This document shows positions 31,558 to 43,694 of a stretch of 64,000 bases of DNA, in pieces. Each line of letters starts with the position of its first letter. Position 1 is the first letter of the stretch. The notes beneath the pieces are model-generated. The model had not been told where the DNA came from and searched no databases. It saw only the letters and a list, made by a program, of their open reading frames with translations. The stretch is from Clonostachys chloroleuca. Lineage: Eukaryota > Ascomycota > Sordariomycetes > Hypocreales > Bionectriaceae. The DNA lies in the NCBI GenBank assembly GCA_037952775.1, contig JBANAY010000003.1, forward strand, positions 21,390,001-21,454,000. The letters run 5' to 3'. Both the position numbers and the translations under genes were made by a program.

Positions 31558-31864
31558 AGAGCCTAAAAACGAAACAAAGAAACCAAAAGGAATCAACCCG
31601 ATGAACACCGGAAAGAAAAAAAGTTACTGGAAGACCTGATAGGCTGGTCATTTGAATATTCCCAAGCGTGTAAACTTTGAGATTTTAATAATAGAAAGGC
31701 TGGGGAGATCCACCGTCATATATATACAAGCAAATACCATGCAGGATGTAGAAAGCTAAAGTAAGTACACATGATCTTCTTATCCCGACATGCTCAGCCA
31801 AGTGAATGGATGGAATGGAACTTCTTTGTTAGCTTGTTTCCCTGACCCCTTGGACCGTGTGCCT
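31558..31864. other. Convergent 3' gap, RPB8 / NUDIX
   Basis: 307 bases of A-rich then mixed sequence with AATAATAGAAAGG and ATATATA near 31690-31730, which could serve polyadenylation. No gene is seen. Confidence 0.5.
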
Positions 31865-32923
31865 TTACGACTGGGCCTGTTTCGTTTTGTGTGGCCCAGG
31901 GAAGGGCATCTCGCGGTGTATCCTGTTCTGAATCTCCTTGATGGCAGGCTCATTCTCGTCAGTCAGGACTCCTCTTCGGATGAGGAAATCTATAACGCAG
32001 AGGGCACAGTTTGACTTGTACTCCCCATTCCCGAGACTCTTCCTGGTGTCATTGACGTCGGAAAGGAAGAACTCGGCCACTTCACCGTCCTTGGGTATCG
32101 GGATGACCTCCTTGGGCAGCTCCAGCTCATAGACCCATTGGCACTCGGGGTAGATGAAGCCACCCTCCCCTACCTGCTTCTCGTCGGTAATGTAGATGTA
32201 GGTGACGTTCCCGACGAATTTGGCCCCCGATCGCACCACCTCCTCCGGCAGACTGGCTTCCTCGTCGGCTTCCCGGACTAGACACTCAAACGGGTCCTCA
32301 CCGGTGCAAAGACCTCCGGCTACGGTATTGTCCAGCATGTTGGGGAACGTGGACTTGTCGGGTGCTCGCCTGGGAACCCAAAACTTGAAGCCAAACGGGG
32401 CGGTCTCGTCCTTGATATAGGCGATCATGTGCACACCGTACCTCATGGTGCCAAAGAGACCCATGGCCGCCCGCTCTATGCTGAACAGCAGCTCGCCCTT
32501 GCGGCTGTAGACGGGCCAGACCTCGTTCCTCCAGCCCTTGAGGAGCTTGAACGTCTCCTTCTCCCGCCAGTACTCGGCTAGTTTGGCTACCTGGGCCGAG
32601 CGCTCCTCCTCTGTCCCGAGGTTCCCAAAGAGCTTGATGGTGCGGTTTTTCAGGTTGAAGTCCATCTCGCCCTTGATGCGGACCGGGACCCGGAGAAGCT
32701 CCTTGTAGACGCGGTCAAGGATATATCCAATGGGGTATGAGCCATTCTCATCGTCCCAGACCAGAGTCCATATGTCATCCTGCCAACGCTTGTAGCCCTC
32801 TGGGTCTGTCTCTGGGTATGGGAACCTATCGACATGCCATGATCAGTCCGAAGTCCCCGAGATGGTTAAGAATGCTTCCCCATACCCATCGACATCATGG
32901 ATCAGCTCGAGATTGGTCTTCAT
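31865..32923 (-). CDS. NUDIX hydrolase with DUF4743 N-domain (Tnr3/YJR142W-like)
   Basis: Proteins of this type hydrolyse damaged thiamine diphosphate derivatives; that is known for YJR142W and the Tnr3 N-domain and is inferred here. Exons (minus) are 32923..32886 and 32825..31865; the first intron is 60 nt with a CTGATC branch and GATAG acceptor, and the join reads LIHDVDGFPYP. Length 332 aa. The N-terminal DUF4743 part runs to about residue 150 (ILDRVYKELLRVPV, FNLKNRTIKLFG, AAMGLFGTMRYGVHMIAY). The Nudix box is intact: GGLCTGEDPFECLVREADEEASL, with the REx2EE metal ligands. There is no thiamine pyrophosphokinase domain attached, unlike S. pombe Tnr3. An upstream open frame extends before 32923, but the family starts near here. 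Confidence 0.85.
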
Positions 32924-33593
32924 TGCGGATCTATCTCTGGCTGTGCTATGGTACACACGGCAGAATGGGGAAATGGCGGGGTACTGCGAGTGGTTGGAGG
33001 CTCTCCTGGGAATAAGAAATGAGCGTGAGCCACTTTTATAAGTCAGTTTTACAGCACACGATTGCGCTTTCCGCGCCGAGAGCAGCAGCTTCAATGCCGT
33101 CTGTTCGAATTTGCGCAGGAACTTCATGTATATGAAAGGCCTGCTTATCCCCACTGCCTCACTCACTTCATGGTAGGAACGTATACATGGTAGTTGAGAA
33201 AGCCTCCCCTTGACCAAGCAGCCCTCCAATTGATGCTGCTCGTTCCTATTCTGGTAACACGGCACCTGCCGCCCCACTTTGATGGAATTCTACATCCTTC
33301 CATCGCTCCCAGACAAGATCGCATGCGCCTAAAGCCTTCTCTCACAGCCTGTCTTATACCAAAACCTTGTCTTACTTCCCTTTTTGTTTCCATCTTATTA
33401 TATCTCACCTCACAGCCAACACTCGGGTTCTTCAATCCCTGGCGCCCAACTCGCGCCCACTCAATTGGCCTTCAAAAGTGGTGCGCATCCGCCCACCACT
33501 GTCTCAACCGCACGCCTCCCTGTCTCATAGAAACGCAGGAACAAGACAAGACAAGGGACAAAAAAGGGACACACACACCAAGAAAACAAAATA
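32924..33593. promoter_or_regulatory. Divergent promoter region NUDIX / OPI10
   Basis: 670 bases between head-to-head starts. The OPI10 leader ends in an A/C-rich run (GACAAAAAAGGGACACACAC), typical for strongly translated fungal mRNAs. No further gene is recognised. Confidence 0.5.
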
Positions 33594-34193
33594 ATGGCAG
33601 ACCCCCTCTTCGGCATCGTCCCCGCCGGCCTGCCCCTCATCACATCCCCCTCCCAGTCCCCCTCGCCCACGTCCCTCCTCTACGCCCTCCCCACCTCAAA
33701 ACACTTCACCCACATCACCGTCCTCCTCCTCCCAAGCGTGTCCCTGCCGGCCCAGACCGCCGCGGCAATCTACCTCGCCACCGCCCAGGACGTCGTCGCC
33801 AACGGCGGGGCCGCCAAGTTCCGCTTCCTCGGCGCCATCGGCCCGGGTAAGGAGAGCGCCGTCTTCAAGATCTCCTCCGCAGAGACACCGGGCGGGCTCG
33901 TCCTCGGCGTCGAGATCGAGCCCGAGGACGCCGTCGCCCGCCAGATGCAGGAGCTCGCTGCCTCGAGGCAACAGGGAGGAGGAGGAGGAGCCGGTGGTAC
34001 AGGGCAGCCACCCACAGCCGTCCTGGCCCAGCGCATCATCCAGAACGCCTTCAACTTCCTCACCAGCTTCAGCGGCACCGCGGGGCCCGGCGGCGTCGAG
34101 GTCGTGCCGCTCAAGGCGTTCGAGGAGTGGTGGAAGAAGTTCGAGTCTCGCGTCCGGGCGGACCCGAGCTTTCTCGAGAAGCAGGCTGACTGA
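33594..34193 (+). CDS. OPI10: Hikeshi/Opi10 family protein
   Basis: Hikeshi imports Hsp70 into the nucleus after heat stress in animals; yeast Opi10 was found through phospholipid (Opi-) phenotypes. The single exon codes 199 aa, the normal family length. The start MADPLFGIVPAGLPLIT is the family signature, including the Phe and Pro residues that contact FG repeats and Hsp70. FLGAIGPGKESAVFKISS and LGVEIEPED follow, then a Gly/Gln-rich loop specific to fungi, and the C-terminal VLAQRIIQNAFNFLTSF and EEWWKKFESRVRADPSFLEKQ. Codon use is strongly G/C-ending, stronger than in its neighbours. Confidence 0.93.
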   Translation: MADPLFGIVPAGLPLITSPSQSPSPTSLLYALPTSKHFTHITVLLLPSVSLPAQTAAAIYLATAQDVVANGGAAKFRFLGAIGPGKESAVFKISSAETPGGLVLGVEIEPEDAVARQMQELAASRQQGGGGGAGGTGQPPTAVLAQRIIQNAFNFLTSFSGTAGPGGVEVVPLKAFEEWWKKFESRVRADPSFLEKQAD

Positions 34194-34687
34194 GAGTCGT
34201 TTGCCAAAGTCAATTGACTTACCTATGATCTGTACATATACATCTGCACATATATATATTTGTTTGCCATATAATGGAAGTTAATCATGAAACCTGGTTC
34301 TTGCGCCTGCCTCACAATCTAGATTACAAAGACGATGAAAATGGATGATTGCCCATGTGGATTATTTATATAATTTGTATTCATGTTTAGAATTTGAGTA
34401 TTAAAGAGGACGGATTGCTCACACCATACACCGGACCGTTACCTATCCTGCGCGGAACAAACACTAGATATACCCCAATTGCATAGACAGCTTGGCTTTC
34501 CTGCCAATCCATACACCATTGAAACAAGAAAACACCACCATTAAATCCGTGCAGCCGTCATAACTGCTAAAAATATTAATCGTTCAACACCGACCAGGTG
34601 CCGCTGCACCATAGAACCCGGAAACGCCTCAAATATGCTCTGTGCTCCAGAAAACGAATATGTTTTGTGTGTATATATATGTCCCGT
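34194..34687. other. Convergent 3' gap, OPI10 / YND1
   Basis: About 490 AT-rich bases between facing stops, with ATATATATATTTG just after OPI10. No gene is recognised. Confidence 0.55.
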
Positions 34688-36785
34688 TTATAATTCCTGC
34701 TCGATTGGTGACATGATGGAGCTCTTCTGTCTCTGGGGGCTGGCAGCCCTGCTGCGTCGGCCAACATTCGCGATTCGCTCGCGGCTGTCTGTCCGGACAG
34801 AGAGTCCTTGTCTGTCAAAGGCGGAAGGGGGTCGAAGGTCGTCGTGGAAGGCAGTCAACCTTGGAGTTGTCAGTCCAGATGCCACTCCTGCTCGGTTGCC
34901 CTCACTAGTCTCGGAAGAGTCGTCGTCGTCAGAATCTCCACCACCGAGCTCGAATTCGGGGACATCGCCTTCTTCCATGACCCTTTCGTAGGAGTGGGGA
35001 TGCCTTCCCAAGAGTTTGTTGGCCAACGACATGCCTGGGAAGGTCCTAACAGGCCTGCGACTGGAGCTTGACCGACGACGACGGGCAATGTTCATCAGCT
35101 TGCGTCTCCTCTCGGGCTTTCTCAACAACAACCCGGCGAGGATTAACAGGAAGATAACTGCAGCCAAGCCAGACCAGTGGTTTGAGGGGGCCCGCAGGTT
35201 GTCGTCATCATCCTCATGACCATCAACCGCGGGGAGAAGAGGGACGGAGCCGGCCTCTTCAAAATCAACCGGGGTGCCAGATTCAACATTGGAGCCAATT
35301 CCCACTGGGAGAGGGGTTCCCTCAGCTGGAACTTGACCTGATGCATAAAGAACCATTTTACCCAGCGTCCAGCTCAACTCAACATCATCAATCTTGTTCA
35401 CAGGACGGAAAGCACCCTCCTGATCGTGATCTGCCGAGTGTGTGTGATTCGAGCCATGGCCGGACTCAAGCCCAATGCGTGGAATTCCAATACCCTCGTA
35501 GAGCATGTTGATGAGCCAAGAAGCTTTAAAACACGCCTGTCGTGCGTCCACCGCTTTTCTATTGGGGGATGCCGACCGGCCTTCAAGGTCATGCTCAATG
35601 GAAGCCCACTCCCTGGTGCAGTAATCCTTGACACTCTTCTGATACGTCTCAAGGTCAAATGTGTCCTTCTTGTCACCAAAAACACCGTGAGTAGTGTGCC
35701 AGTACTCGGATACTCCAACAAAGTGGTTCGTATCGAAATCGATCGCAGGGACATGCTGACCGTTCAGGAGACAAGGGTCGTCGTTGCAAGGAGCATCCTT
35801 GCCCAGCAGAGGATGCGTTTTGCGAAGACATTCACTGAAATCACCTGTACCGATCAATGATTTCCCGTCCTGCCCGGCATCGCCAGCGAGAAGCTCGCCT
35901 TCCAAAGTTGTTCGTAGTCCACGAGGTAAGCAGGGGTCGGGTAGTTCGTTGACATTTTGGTCGAATTCCTCCTTGAGACTCTCGATGTACCGATCCCTGG
36001 CCTTGTTTGCGCCGAAGCCCAGCCAAGTTGTTGTGAAAACCCTGTACTCCGCGGGCGTGCCGTCAAGATGCCTCATCCGTACCAACTTGAGATCATTGGC
36101 GTGTTTCTCCGCTTCGGTAGAGTTGGGGGCAAATGCAATCTGAGCTGACGCGCCTCCCATATCCAGGAAGCCGTATGTGTGGTGGTGGTTCTGCCCGGGC
36201 TTTTGGTCTTCACCTTCTGGATGGTCAAATCCTCCCAGCAGGTAATTGGCCGCAATCCACCCATAGAGTCCTTCAGTCTCACCGGAAATCACCTTGATAT
36301 GGGAACCACAGTCTGGAAGCTCAAACTGGGTGTTCGACTTGAGCCAGGTGCAGATGCCCTCAAGCAGAGCTGTCTGCTCGGGCTTGGGGAGGAAGCGGAC
36401 GCCAGCGGTGGCCAAGAGGAAGATGGGGGTCTCGGGGATTTTCTCCTTGGGTATCTCGGCAAGGGCGACATCGACAAGCTCCTGGAGATGGTCGTTGCCC
36501 ACAGAAGCGACAGTTTGTGAAAAGGTCGAGACGCCGGGATGGATCTTCTTGCTCGTCTTGAGCTTCAGCTTCGGTAGTCGGTGTAGATCCTCGCTATCGT
36601 TTTTGCTCTGGTTCCGGGCGGGATTCTTCCACTTGTAGACGTAGAGACGGGTTCCCGAGGAACCAGCGTCCAAGATGACACCATACTGGGCTACATTGGT
36701 GACCAAATGTCAGCGTTTGCTCAGAAACAATGGGGGATGCCTCGCAATAAGCGAGGCGAGAATGTCACATACAGTGTTTTCCCAT
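34688..36785 (-). CDS. YND1: Golgi apyrase, GDA1/CD39 family (Ynd1-like)
   Basis: YND1 hydrolyses nucleoside di- and triphosphates in the Golgi lumen, sustaining nucleotide-sugar exchange for glycosylation. Exons (minus) are 36785..36773 and 36690..34688. The first coding exon is only 13 nt (MGKH plus one base) and joins at TGTAG to CCCAG, giving MGKHSQYGVILDAGSSGTRLY. A start inside the large exon (MVTNVAQYG) would translate intron sequence. The protein has 671 aa. Apyrase conserved regions appear in order: ILDAGSSGTRLY, LLATAGVRFL, GETEGLYGWIAANYLLGG and GFLDMGGASAQIAFA. There is one C-terminal membrane segment (WSGLAAVIFLLILAGLLL) and then a basic and acidic cytosolic tail, as in Ynd1. There is no N-terminal signal, which also separates it from Gda1. 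Confidence 0.92.
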
Positions 36786-39530
36786 TGGGGGCACGGGGGC
36801 TCCTGCCGAGGCGTTGAGTGAGGTCGTGGTTGAAGATCGAGTAACCAGAGATTGCGATCCTTTAATATGCCAAGCGTTTCTGATTCGAGGGGAGGGACAA
36901 TCGCCGAAAGCAAGCAAGAACGAGTGTTGATTTTCGAGCCGCAAATTCAATGTCCTCGGTTTCGATGAAGGGTTGTCGCGTCAATCAGCCCTGCGGTAGG
37001 CGAAATGGGTAGAAGGGCGAGGCGCGAGAGATTGAGAGATGAATTCAATATTAGGTAGGTAGGTGAGGGACAGCTAAGATTAAAGACGCCACAGGGGTGG
37101 GCTAAGCGAGGGATTTGACTAGGCCGTGCGACTAGCAAATGCAATAGCAGATAAATGTCCAGAGAAGAAATGGAACACACAGGGGAAATAGAGTCGAAGC
37201 GATGGGTCTGGTTCTGGATCACAGAAAAGCGCAGAAGCGAGCGTGGAACACGATTGTGTCTGAGGACTAGATGGGCCGACGAGAAGAAGCCAGGAAAGGT
37301 TTTGGCTGGTTACGGCTGGGCTCGTTGTTTTGGATTGAGTTGCGCGAGGCAATGTAACCAAACGGGGAGTGGATCGTCGGTGCCATTACTGAGCCTGAGA
37401 CTAGCAGACGGTAACGTACCTCGCAGGAGGAGGCAGGTATCGCACAAGTACCGCTTTGCCCTTATCTTGCGCGTCCTGGTACTTGCCCAGTTTCAGACAG
37501 TGGTGATCAGGGGCCCCATCCACTGGCCACTAGACGCTGCCGGTAGGCTGTCAGTAGCGCAGCAGCCCGGAATCATTGGCCAATATTGCGCCCTTAGGGG
37601 GCGAAGCGATAAGGCCATCGACGCCACCTGCCACCTCCAGAGTCTCGTATCGCACTATCTCATGCAATACACTAGCCGTTTTCGGGCTGCTGGCCGCCGC
37701 GACTCCCGCGCTTCTCCAATGTACATCCCAGGTACTGGCTTACGTATTGAGCTTTTTTCCCTGGCCCAGCCAATGACGCCACCGCACAGGTTCGTTCCGT
37801 CTCATAATTGTGCAGTCAGCAGATACGATACGAGGGGAAGATGCCATGCAAGTGGAGAAATGAGACATCTGATGGGAGAGTGGTTATGAGCATGCCACTT
37901 TCTGCGATGATGAGAAAAATTTCGGCGGTCTAATACGAAGCGATATAATACGAAATCAAGTAACAGTATGTACTGTATTATCTCTCCAGTATGTACTATT
38001 GGCCCTCAATAATCTGACAATACGTGTCGCAAATTCGAACCTAAGCAGCTTCATGTTTGTATCTCCATCTCGATGTCACCCAATTGACAGGTTGTCCCGC
38101 AACAGGGATCCCGGCAACACAGCGTGCAGTGATTACGATTGCAGTGGGATGACGTTTGCTTCCCCAGTCAGACGTCGGATTTGAATTATCCTTGACTGTC
38201 ACTAAGCTTTTGTGTGCCGAGCCCAGGTGAGTCACGGAACGCTTCAGATGAGAGAGTGCATGCAGGATGCCAAGACTTTGATTGGAACTGTTCTACTGGA
38301 AGCAACCATCTTTGCACGGAAGTACATAAGTTTGCTTTATTCTATCAAAGTGCAACATGGGAAAATGAAAACTCCTCTCTTTCTCTCGTACTAGTGCTGT
38401 GGTGGCTTTAGACATTGCCGCACAGCCACCCCTGTCATCGTGGCGGTGGTTGAGACTAAATTCATGGCGCAAGCCGCGGACTAGACCTCGATTTAAATAT
38501 AGATGTATATGCCCTTAAACATGTCGATCTCGAGTCTAGAAGTCGATGTAGAGCTGTCTCTCGTTAGTGCAGTGGTGCCTGAACGCTCATGCAGGCTGTT
38601 GATCCACTTTATGTTTTCCATGCTCTAGATCTCATGGCCTTGCAGCTAGCGGTTCATCAGTGAGCGCCGTCTCCACTGCAACATCCGAATAAACCACAAT
38701 CCCATCCCTCATGAGCATTCCTGAGTTCTGCAGTTCCATAGCCAGTATCTCCAAAAATCACCGGCATTGACGAAAGCGCATGCGGACAGAGCGTTTCACC
38801 TTGTTTCACATTCCTCGCATTGTCGGAATGACGAATTTGTCCCCACAGCTTGGTCCGTTCCCAGCGCCGCCACAGCTTAATTCTACCTGATCTGCGTTTG
38901 CCTTCCTCGTGCAGGCCGTTTTTGGCATTGACAGGTGTTTTTCCCACAGAAAAATGGCCTTTCCTTGCCTTGTCGCCGGGAGATCCGGGAAATGGGTGTG
39001 ATCTGAGAGCCTCTCGCCGCTTCCCCAGCTTATCCAGGTGTAATGTTGGATTTCTGGTAGCTTTGATGCTCAGCAGATGCTCGAATGGATTGGCTTCCAT
39101 GAGTGATTCGGATCGCCTCTAGGTTAGCTGACTGGATGAAAATTTCAAGCCTCTTTCGCAATGGAAGAGAAAGGTGATTTGATATGCCTCAAGGCCTAAG
39201 AACCAGATTGATATTTATGATTTTCCTTCGTGATGAAAGAGAACAGATCAAGATGCGGGGGTTATGTGTTTATGACTAACGGCGGCCTTGACTGCAAATA
39301 CCGGACCAAGACAATAGAATATGTGTAGCAAAAGCGGACAAAGGAGGAACAACAGAGTTGCTGCCTGTCATTCTCAACCTAACTCAACATCAAGCCCTTC
39401 TATTTCACAAAGCTTAAAGAAAACATTACAAAGGACATCTATTGCAGCTCATTGGAAAGAAGATCTTTCAGGTTCCAGGCCAGTGCTATCGGAGAGTGCC
39501 CTCTTGTTTTGATGGGTGGCAGACATAGAC
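36786..39530. other. Gene-poor region YND1 promoter to HEI10-like 3' end
   Basis: About 2.7 kb. The longest open frame (about 240 codons, plus strand, 37155-37889) has no recognisable domain, lies over the YND1 promoter and reads as low-quality random protein, so I leave it out. No repeat or RNA is recognised. Confidence 0.5.
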
Positions 39531-40758
39531 CTATAGCCTTTGTTCCTGTGCATTCAAGTTGGTAGCGGTAGTTAAGGGGCCAAACTTTCCCCTGGTAGTT
39601 ATACCATAGGGAGGCAAAGCTCCGCGGCCATATGCAAAGCTTTGTGGATGCCCTTGGGGAGATTGGGCAGAGTTGATTGACGATTGATTGCCTCTTTGTC
39701 TCACGCTGAACGGCATAGACACTCTATGTAACTCATCTGGTGCTGTTAAGAATCAATATTGTTAATTTGAGTCACTGATGGTACTTACTTCCTCGGGGCT
39801 GCACCAGTGATTGTTTGTCCCAACCCCCGTGCCCTCTATGAGTTGCTCGGGGTAAGGACGAGTTCATGGATGCAATGGACTCATATCCGTGACCCGAGGT
39901 GAGCCCACCCGGATGGTTTTGGACCTTTCTAGAACCTCTGTCCTGGAAGGTTCCATCCACAATCTGTTGTGGTATACGGCCTGTATTCTGCAGATCGGAG
40001 TCGACGGCCGCTGAGGCAGCCTGCCGAAGTTGGCCCAGTTCAATTTTTTTCTTTTCCTTGTCATGCGCTTCCTGCGTTTGCAGTAGCTTTCGACATTTGT
40101 CCTTATGCATACGCGCAAGATCCTCGTTCTTTTGCTGTAGGATTTCGTATTCGGAGATGGTTGCTATGCCAAGCAAGAATACATCAGCATACGAGACTCC
40201 TCATGTCACATATCATGAATAGAAGACGCGCACTCTGTAACTTGCTTTGCAGGCTGCTGATTGTCGAATTCGCTTCGGTCGTTCTCCTTTCGAGTTCGGC
40301 GGCAAGAGCTGAATATTTATCTACCATGGTTTGATAGAGATGTCGCTGAAAGTGCATCTCCTGAGTGGCCTGGTACGCCCAAAAGCTCAGCGCCCGCCCA
40401 GCGCACTCCATGACAGTACTCGGACTCAAGCCACTCAGAATACTCGTTTTGTAATCATCGCTCGGATTTAGGTGGGTGATGACAGCGTCGTCTTGGCCCG
40501 GCAAGTCAGCCCTGCATGCCGGGCAGATAAGGTGCCTTCCAGTTCCCGGTAGTATTGCCCCGTTGGCTTCTACAAACCCGAACTGACGTGCGCAAGGGAG
40601 GCAGAAGTTGTGGCTAAAAGGTACTCGAGCGTCCGCATTAGTAAAGATGATCGTTTACGCGGATGCGATGGAACACACCTGCATGTTGTAACGAGAGCAC
40701 GCTCGGTGAGCTCAGTTCGGCATTTCAAATTGTTGCAAAGCAGCGGATGGTCCATCAT
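39531..40758 (-). CDS. HEI10/Zip3-like RING protein with coiled coil (meiotic crossover E3 ligase)
   Basis: The HEI10/CCNB1IP1/Zip3 family marks crossover sites on meiotic chromosomes through ubiquitin or SUMO ligation. Exons (minus) are 40758..40679, 40613..40234, 40163..39789 and 39742..39531; phases close to 348 aa. The start (M)MDHPLLCNNLKCRTELTERALVTTC and, across the first intron, SHNFCLPCARQFGF then LICPACRADL form a C3HC4-type RING, as in HEI10. A coiled coil follows (YQTMVDKYSALAAELERR through EILQQKNEDLARMHKDKCRKLL). The tail is Gly/Ser/Gln/Arg rich and disordered. No published case is asserted for this species. The alternative start is the second Met (40755). Confidence 0.82.
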
Positions 40759-43694
40759 CCCATAAGGCCGCAGTATGTGACGAAATAGCGACAGATTGAT
40801 GGCCAATCTAGATGGATGTGATTCGATAATGCTCATTGCCTGGACACATTGGAATGGGAAAGCCGTGTGGTTGACCAGAGAAGTGAAGTTCGTATCTCAT
40901 GCACGTTCATCGGGAAGGTGCACCACGAAGTGCTTGCACTTATCAGGACCCTGGAGCCGTCCATGCCTGAATCCAGAAGTGCAGAGCAGCACTGGCTCTG
41001 CCTCTGTTGCTTTTTGGAAAGAGAGGCAAGTCACACCTTCCCCCTACGAATAGCTACAGCCTGATCAGGCTCAGGAGAACGATAGATAAGGCAATGCAGC
41101 CCGTATCTCATGCCACGGATGCTTGGTACTTGCTAGTTTCATTGAAAGATGATGGAGGGTTTGGAAAGTGTCTCATGCTGCTCCTTCAGCCCCTCTGCTC
41201 CAACTTACGTGCAGGCAGCCCATGCCCCTTGGGGGGCACTTGGGAGGCACTCGGCTTTGTCTGACTTCTCCGAGGACTGGATGTCTCCTCCTCCGGGCAA
41301 GTTCCTCTTGCATCGTGTCTTGCATCTTTTCGCGGTCAATAATCTAAAGATTCTCCATAGATCGACTCGCATGAATAAGGCATTTCACGGGAGATTTGCT
41401 CTACCGGATCTGCTCAGGGAGGAAGCCTGATCACCACCGTCGAGCCACCAACAAACCCAAATATATACTCGGTCACCGACGGCTGACATGGGCCTTCCCC
41501 TTGACCCAGAAACGGACGCCCACCCTGAAAAAGATGAAGAACCCGACTATTGAGCTTCGGTCAAGGAAATTGCATTCAAGTCCGGACTTGCCTGGTCTCG
41601 AAGGCTCTCCGACAGATAGTGAAGCAAAGCGGATCAAATCAAAGCTGCGAAAAGCAACGAAACAACTACCCACGGTGTCTCGATAGTGAGAAGCCGTAAG
41701 ACTCGTCAAGATCGACTGGCCTGTCGACGGCCCACCGGTAAGGTGGTGGGCGTTAGCGAGAGTGTAGAACGACCTACACCTGATTTGCCAGAACGAGCAG
41801 CGACCTACATGGTAAGGACGCCACAGCAACGGTAAGGACACCGCAGCGAGGCCTTGCCGACCGCCGGTGATGAGCGATCTGGCATTGTGCATTATGATCC
41901 GCGGCCAGAGCGCAGAGTCGGTGCGTCACTTCCATACTGTCGGTTCAGAAACTGCTCCTAATCGTGCAGAGACTCCGTTGATACAGTGACATGGAAATCC
42001 CTCCATAGCACGTGGAGAGGCGACATGCCGCACAGGTCCATCCGTCTGAGCCCAATGTGCGCCCACGCCATCTGAGAGGGCTGAAAAGCAGACTAAGAAA
42101 CCGACATCTGCGACAGGAGAAGACTGTCATCGTGTCCGTGCCGTCGGCCTGGGCCCGATCCAAGGGACATCGTTGTTTCTAGCCTTGTCATCTGCCCAAG
42201 AGCCTTGGGCCTCAAACAAACTCAACTTAACTTAACGCCCACCTCCTCCAAGTCGTAACGGGGTTGTGCCTGGAACATTTGCTCGCGAGGTACGCCTGCT
42301 TTGGGGAAGGGAATCGTCGCCTCGGTCCACTTTTCACCGGTATCAACTTGGCGGCCAACACGAGACGGTACGGATGTCATCAGAGAGTTACTACTAGCCT
42401 TAGCTCGAAACTCCCACAAGCGAGGCCCGTCTTCGAGGCTGCCCGTGGAAGCTGTGGAGATGTCAAGCTGCGACGCCTTCGGTTCCTGGCCAAGCGCTTC
42501 CTTGTACGTCCTCACCTGCAGCTCTTCCCCACCAAGCTACACTTGCTCGGTAGTCTCCTCCGTCCCCACCCCCGTTATTCGAGGCCTTACACACTCCAAG
42601 AACTCCAACGAACACTTGATGAATGTGCCTGACCTAAACGCCCACTCCCTTTTATACCCGTACCCTCCTTCCGTTTCACCATCCTCGGCCTCAATTCCCA
42701 ATACGGCTCCCGATGGAGGGGGTAGCTGCGAATGGGCAAGCTTCATCTGACCCCTCCCCTGGACACACGTAGGGATGCATCCTACCCCCTCCCCCCGGTC
42801 TAAGCTTACCGGCTCTTCGGGGCCAAGGCCCGTCTACCCTTCAGCTACTTTGCCTCCGTGCCTTCGTTCCTGAAGTTTATGCTGGTCTGCCGCGTAGCCT
42901 ACGTACCTTGCTTTTGCTTTGCAAAACGGCAGCTCTCACACCGATCGGCGGGCATGTGAGGGGAATCAAGTGACATTCCCTTTGCCCGGTCAAAAAAAAA
43001 TAAAAAAATCCGGGGAAGCGAACAAATTTCCCTTTTCAAGAATCGTCTTGCAAATAGTTCCCCGAGCTAACGGGAGCCTACTAAGCTGAGAAGGCAAATC
43101 GTAAATCTATCTCTCAGCCCGTCGAGAAAAAAAAACGTGGGTACGGCGTGTCTTTGGCCTTGCCCCTGCCCCCTTGCCAGCTGGCAAGGGGAGCCCTGAG
43201 ATTAAACCTGAGACGTGGGTGCCCGCTTATTGCCGCTTCAATCGGAATGGAGAACGAGAAATGACCTCTTAACCCCCCCCCCCCGAGCTTCACGAAAGGC
43301 TAACGAAGATGTTGTTTCAGTCCCCTGTCTCGCCCAGTGTTTGTGTGAATTGTTTCCGATGATTGATGATGTTTGATGATGTAAAGCTGCCTCAGTCTTG
43401 ATTTTTTCGTAAACTATCGTGATAAGTTTCACTTTGCAAAGGAGTCTTCCAAACCGCTTGCCATCTAGCTGCCCCCAAAGTCCTTTGGTTTGCTGCTGCC
43501 ACAGAACGCCATGCTTCACCCCCAGTCAAGTGGGATAGAACCCACGCAGGAGGTAAAAATGATAACATGAAAAAGGAAAAAAGCCAAAAGACAAAAAAAA
43601 AAAAAAACCATACAAGAATAGATCACCCCGCCAATTACTACTAATAGATAGATAAGTATACAAAGTTTTAAGGGAGGTGGAGATCAGCCACCCG
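40759..43694. other. Intergenic region HEI10-like promoter to transcription factor 3' side
   Basis: About 2.9 kb. No supported gene. Local features: an inverted repeat GCCCACC...GGTGGTGGGC at about 41730-41750, two imperfect GGTAAGGACRCCRCAGC units at 41815-41855, a poly-C tract near 43270 and a poly-A run near 43595. The last kilobase is probably 3' UTR and spacer. Confidence 0.5.

Noticed and set aside
37155..37889. 244-codon open frame on the plus strand
   Set aside because: It overlaps the YND1 promoter, has no domain or codon bias, and its translation is rich in Arg, Ser and Cys as expected from random G/C-rich DNA.
38020..38050. TTCGAACC resembling an inverted tRNA B box
   Set aside because: The flanking bases form no T-stem and no A box or acceptor stem is present.
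41725..41860. Inverted and direct short repeats as a transposon end
   Set aside because: Units are too short and there is no transposase or target-site duplication.
43355..43395. TGATGATG repeats near 43360 as box C motifs
   Set aside because: They are a simple trinucleotide-like repeat with no matching box D arrangement and lie in the probable 3' region of the regulator.
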